Shown here in pieces: positions 6,401 through 6,510 of a DNA stretch of 6,510 bases. Origin of the DNA: a bacterium UBA2219 (GTDB lineage Bacteria > Desulfobacterota > Deferrimicrobia > Deferrimicrobiales > Deferrimicrobiaceae); contig DCUH01000137.1 in NCBI GenBank assembly GCA_002327765.1, positions 15,369-21,878 of the forward strand. The letters run 5' to 3'. Made by a program: the position numbers and the translations under genes. Under the pieces are notes generated by a model, which worked only from the letters and a program-made list of their open reading frames with translations, ran no database searches and was not told the DNA's origin. Position 1 is the stretch's first letter. The number at the start of each line of letters is the position of its first letter.

Positions 6401-6426
6401 CTTCCCGTGGAAAAGGGGCCGGGAAG
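6401..6426 (-). repeat. Perfect 7-bp inverted repeat between tRNA-Pro and the flavoprotein gene
   Basis: CTTCCCG (6401-6407) and CGGGAAG (6420-6426) can form a seven-pair hairpin with a 12-base loop. It lies in the 85-base gap after the tRNA and just upstream of the flavoprotein ribosome site. No T run follows on the minus strand, so a rho-independent terminator is not supported. It may be an operator, a processing structure or chance in GC-rich DNA. An additional GGAAGAT at 6459-6465 could pair with ATCTTCC at 6399-6405 as an alternative structure. Confidence 0.3.
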
Positions 6427-6465
6427 GCCGGGATGCGAGCGACGGAGGCCCGAATCATGGAAGAT

Positions 6466-6510
6466 TGGTCGGGACGGCGAGATTTGAACTCGCGACCTTT
6501 TGACCCCCAG
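6466..6510 (-). tRNA. tRNA-Pro (anticodon GGG), 3' part, cut by the window edge
   Basis: Read on the minus strand, the last 45 bases fold as tRNA positions 32-76. They give anticodon loop CTGGGGG with anticodon GGG at 6506-6508 and G37, anticodon-stem 3' strand TCAAA, a five-base variable loop AGGTC, T stem and loop GCGAG-TTCAAAT-CTCGC, acceptor 3' strand CGTCCCG, discriminator A73, and an encoded CCA (6466-6468). The T stem pairs perfectly and the acceptor strand matches the CGGGACG 5' end usual for bacterial tRNA-Pro. The 5' part (acceptor 5' strand, D arm, start of the anticodon arm) lies outside the window. The same-strand flavoprotein gene starts 85 bases downstream. No attachment-site repeat or integrase is seen beside it. 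Confidence 0.95.

Noticed and set aside
5079..6503. 474-codon plus-strand frame ending in GTARFELATF
   Set aside because: It is antisense to the flavoprotein gene, and its end is the well-known artefact of translating the reverse strand of a tRNA gene.
6466..6510. Possible integration site at the tRNA
   Set aside because: There is no integrase, no duplicated tRNA end and no foreign-looking composition next to it. The neighbouring gene is a normal metabolic gene.

Overview
The window is GC-rich (roughly two-thirds G+C by eye) and densely coded, with six protein genes, one of them cut by the left edge, and one tRNA cut by the right edge. All six proteins resemble known families. The mix is an EttA-type translation factor, a PEP synthase regulator, a membrane phosphoglycerol transferase and an LDHD-type flavoprotein, next to a tRNA with an encoded CCA end. 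This fits a free-living, high-GC, probably Gram-negative bacterium, perhaps of the deltaproteobacterial kind. The taxonomy is inference only; there is no rRNA or marker gene to settle it.

Left block (1-1720, minus strand). The 5' third of ettA (1-530) follows, with one base between them, a gene for a TenA/PqqC-fold (heme-oxygenase-like) protein (532-1203). The two look like one transcript with coupled translation. A separate small DoxX-family membrane protein gene (1337-1720, GTG start) lies upstream of them on the same strand.

Central block (1721-5050, plus strand). A 145-base divergent intergenic region separates doxX from ppsR (1866-2729), which encodes the bifunctional kinase/pyrophosphorylase that controls PEP synthase or pyruvate phosphate dikinase. 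This spacer carries two oppositely directed extended -10-like boxes that form an inverted repeat. It also holds a possible 25-codon upstream reading frame whose stop overlaps the ppsR start as ATGA. The ppsR stop overlaps the next start as TGATG. That next gene is a 773-residue LtaS/OpgB-like membrane phosphoglycerol transferase with Ser at the usual Thr nucleophile position.

Right block (4992-6510, minus strand). A D-lactate dehydrogenase (cytochrome)-like FAD enzyme (4992-6380) converges on the transferase gene, and the two coding regions overlap tail to tail by 59 bases. Upstream of it on the same strand is the 3' part of tRNA-Pro(GGG) (6466-6510).

The genes do not form an obvious pathway together. 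The lactate dehydrogenase (which makes pyruvate) and PpsR (which controls pyruvate-to-PEP conversion) share pyruvate metabolism, but they are on opposite strands. I see no mobile element, CRISPR array, phage or defence system. The most interesting points are the ppsR leader, the Ser-type transferase coupled to ppsR, the convergent overlap, and the TenA-like protein with an altered active site coupled to ettA.
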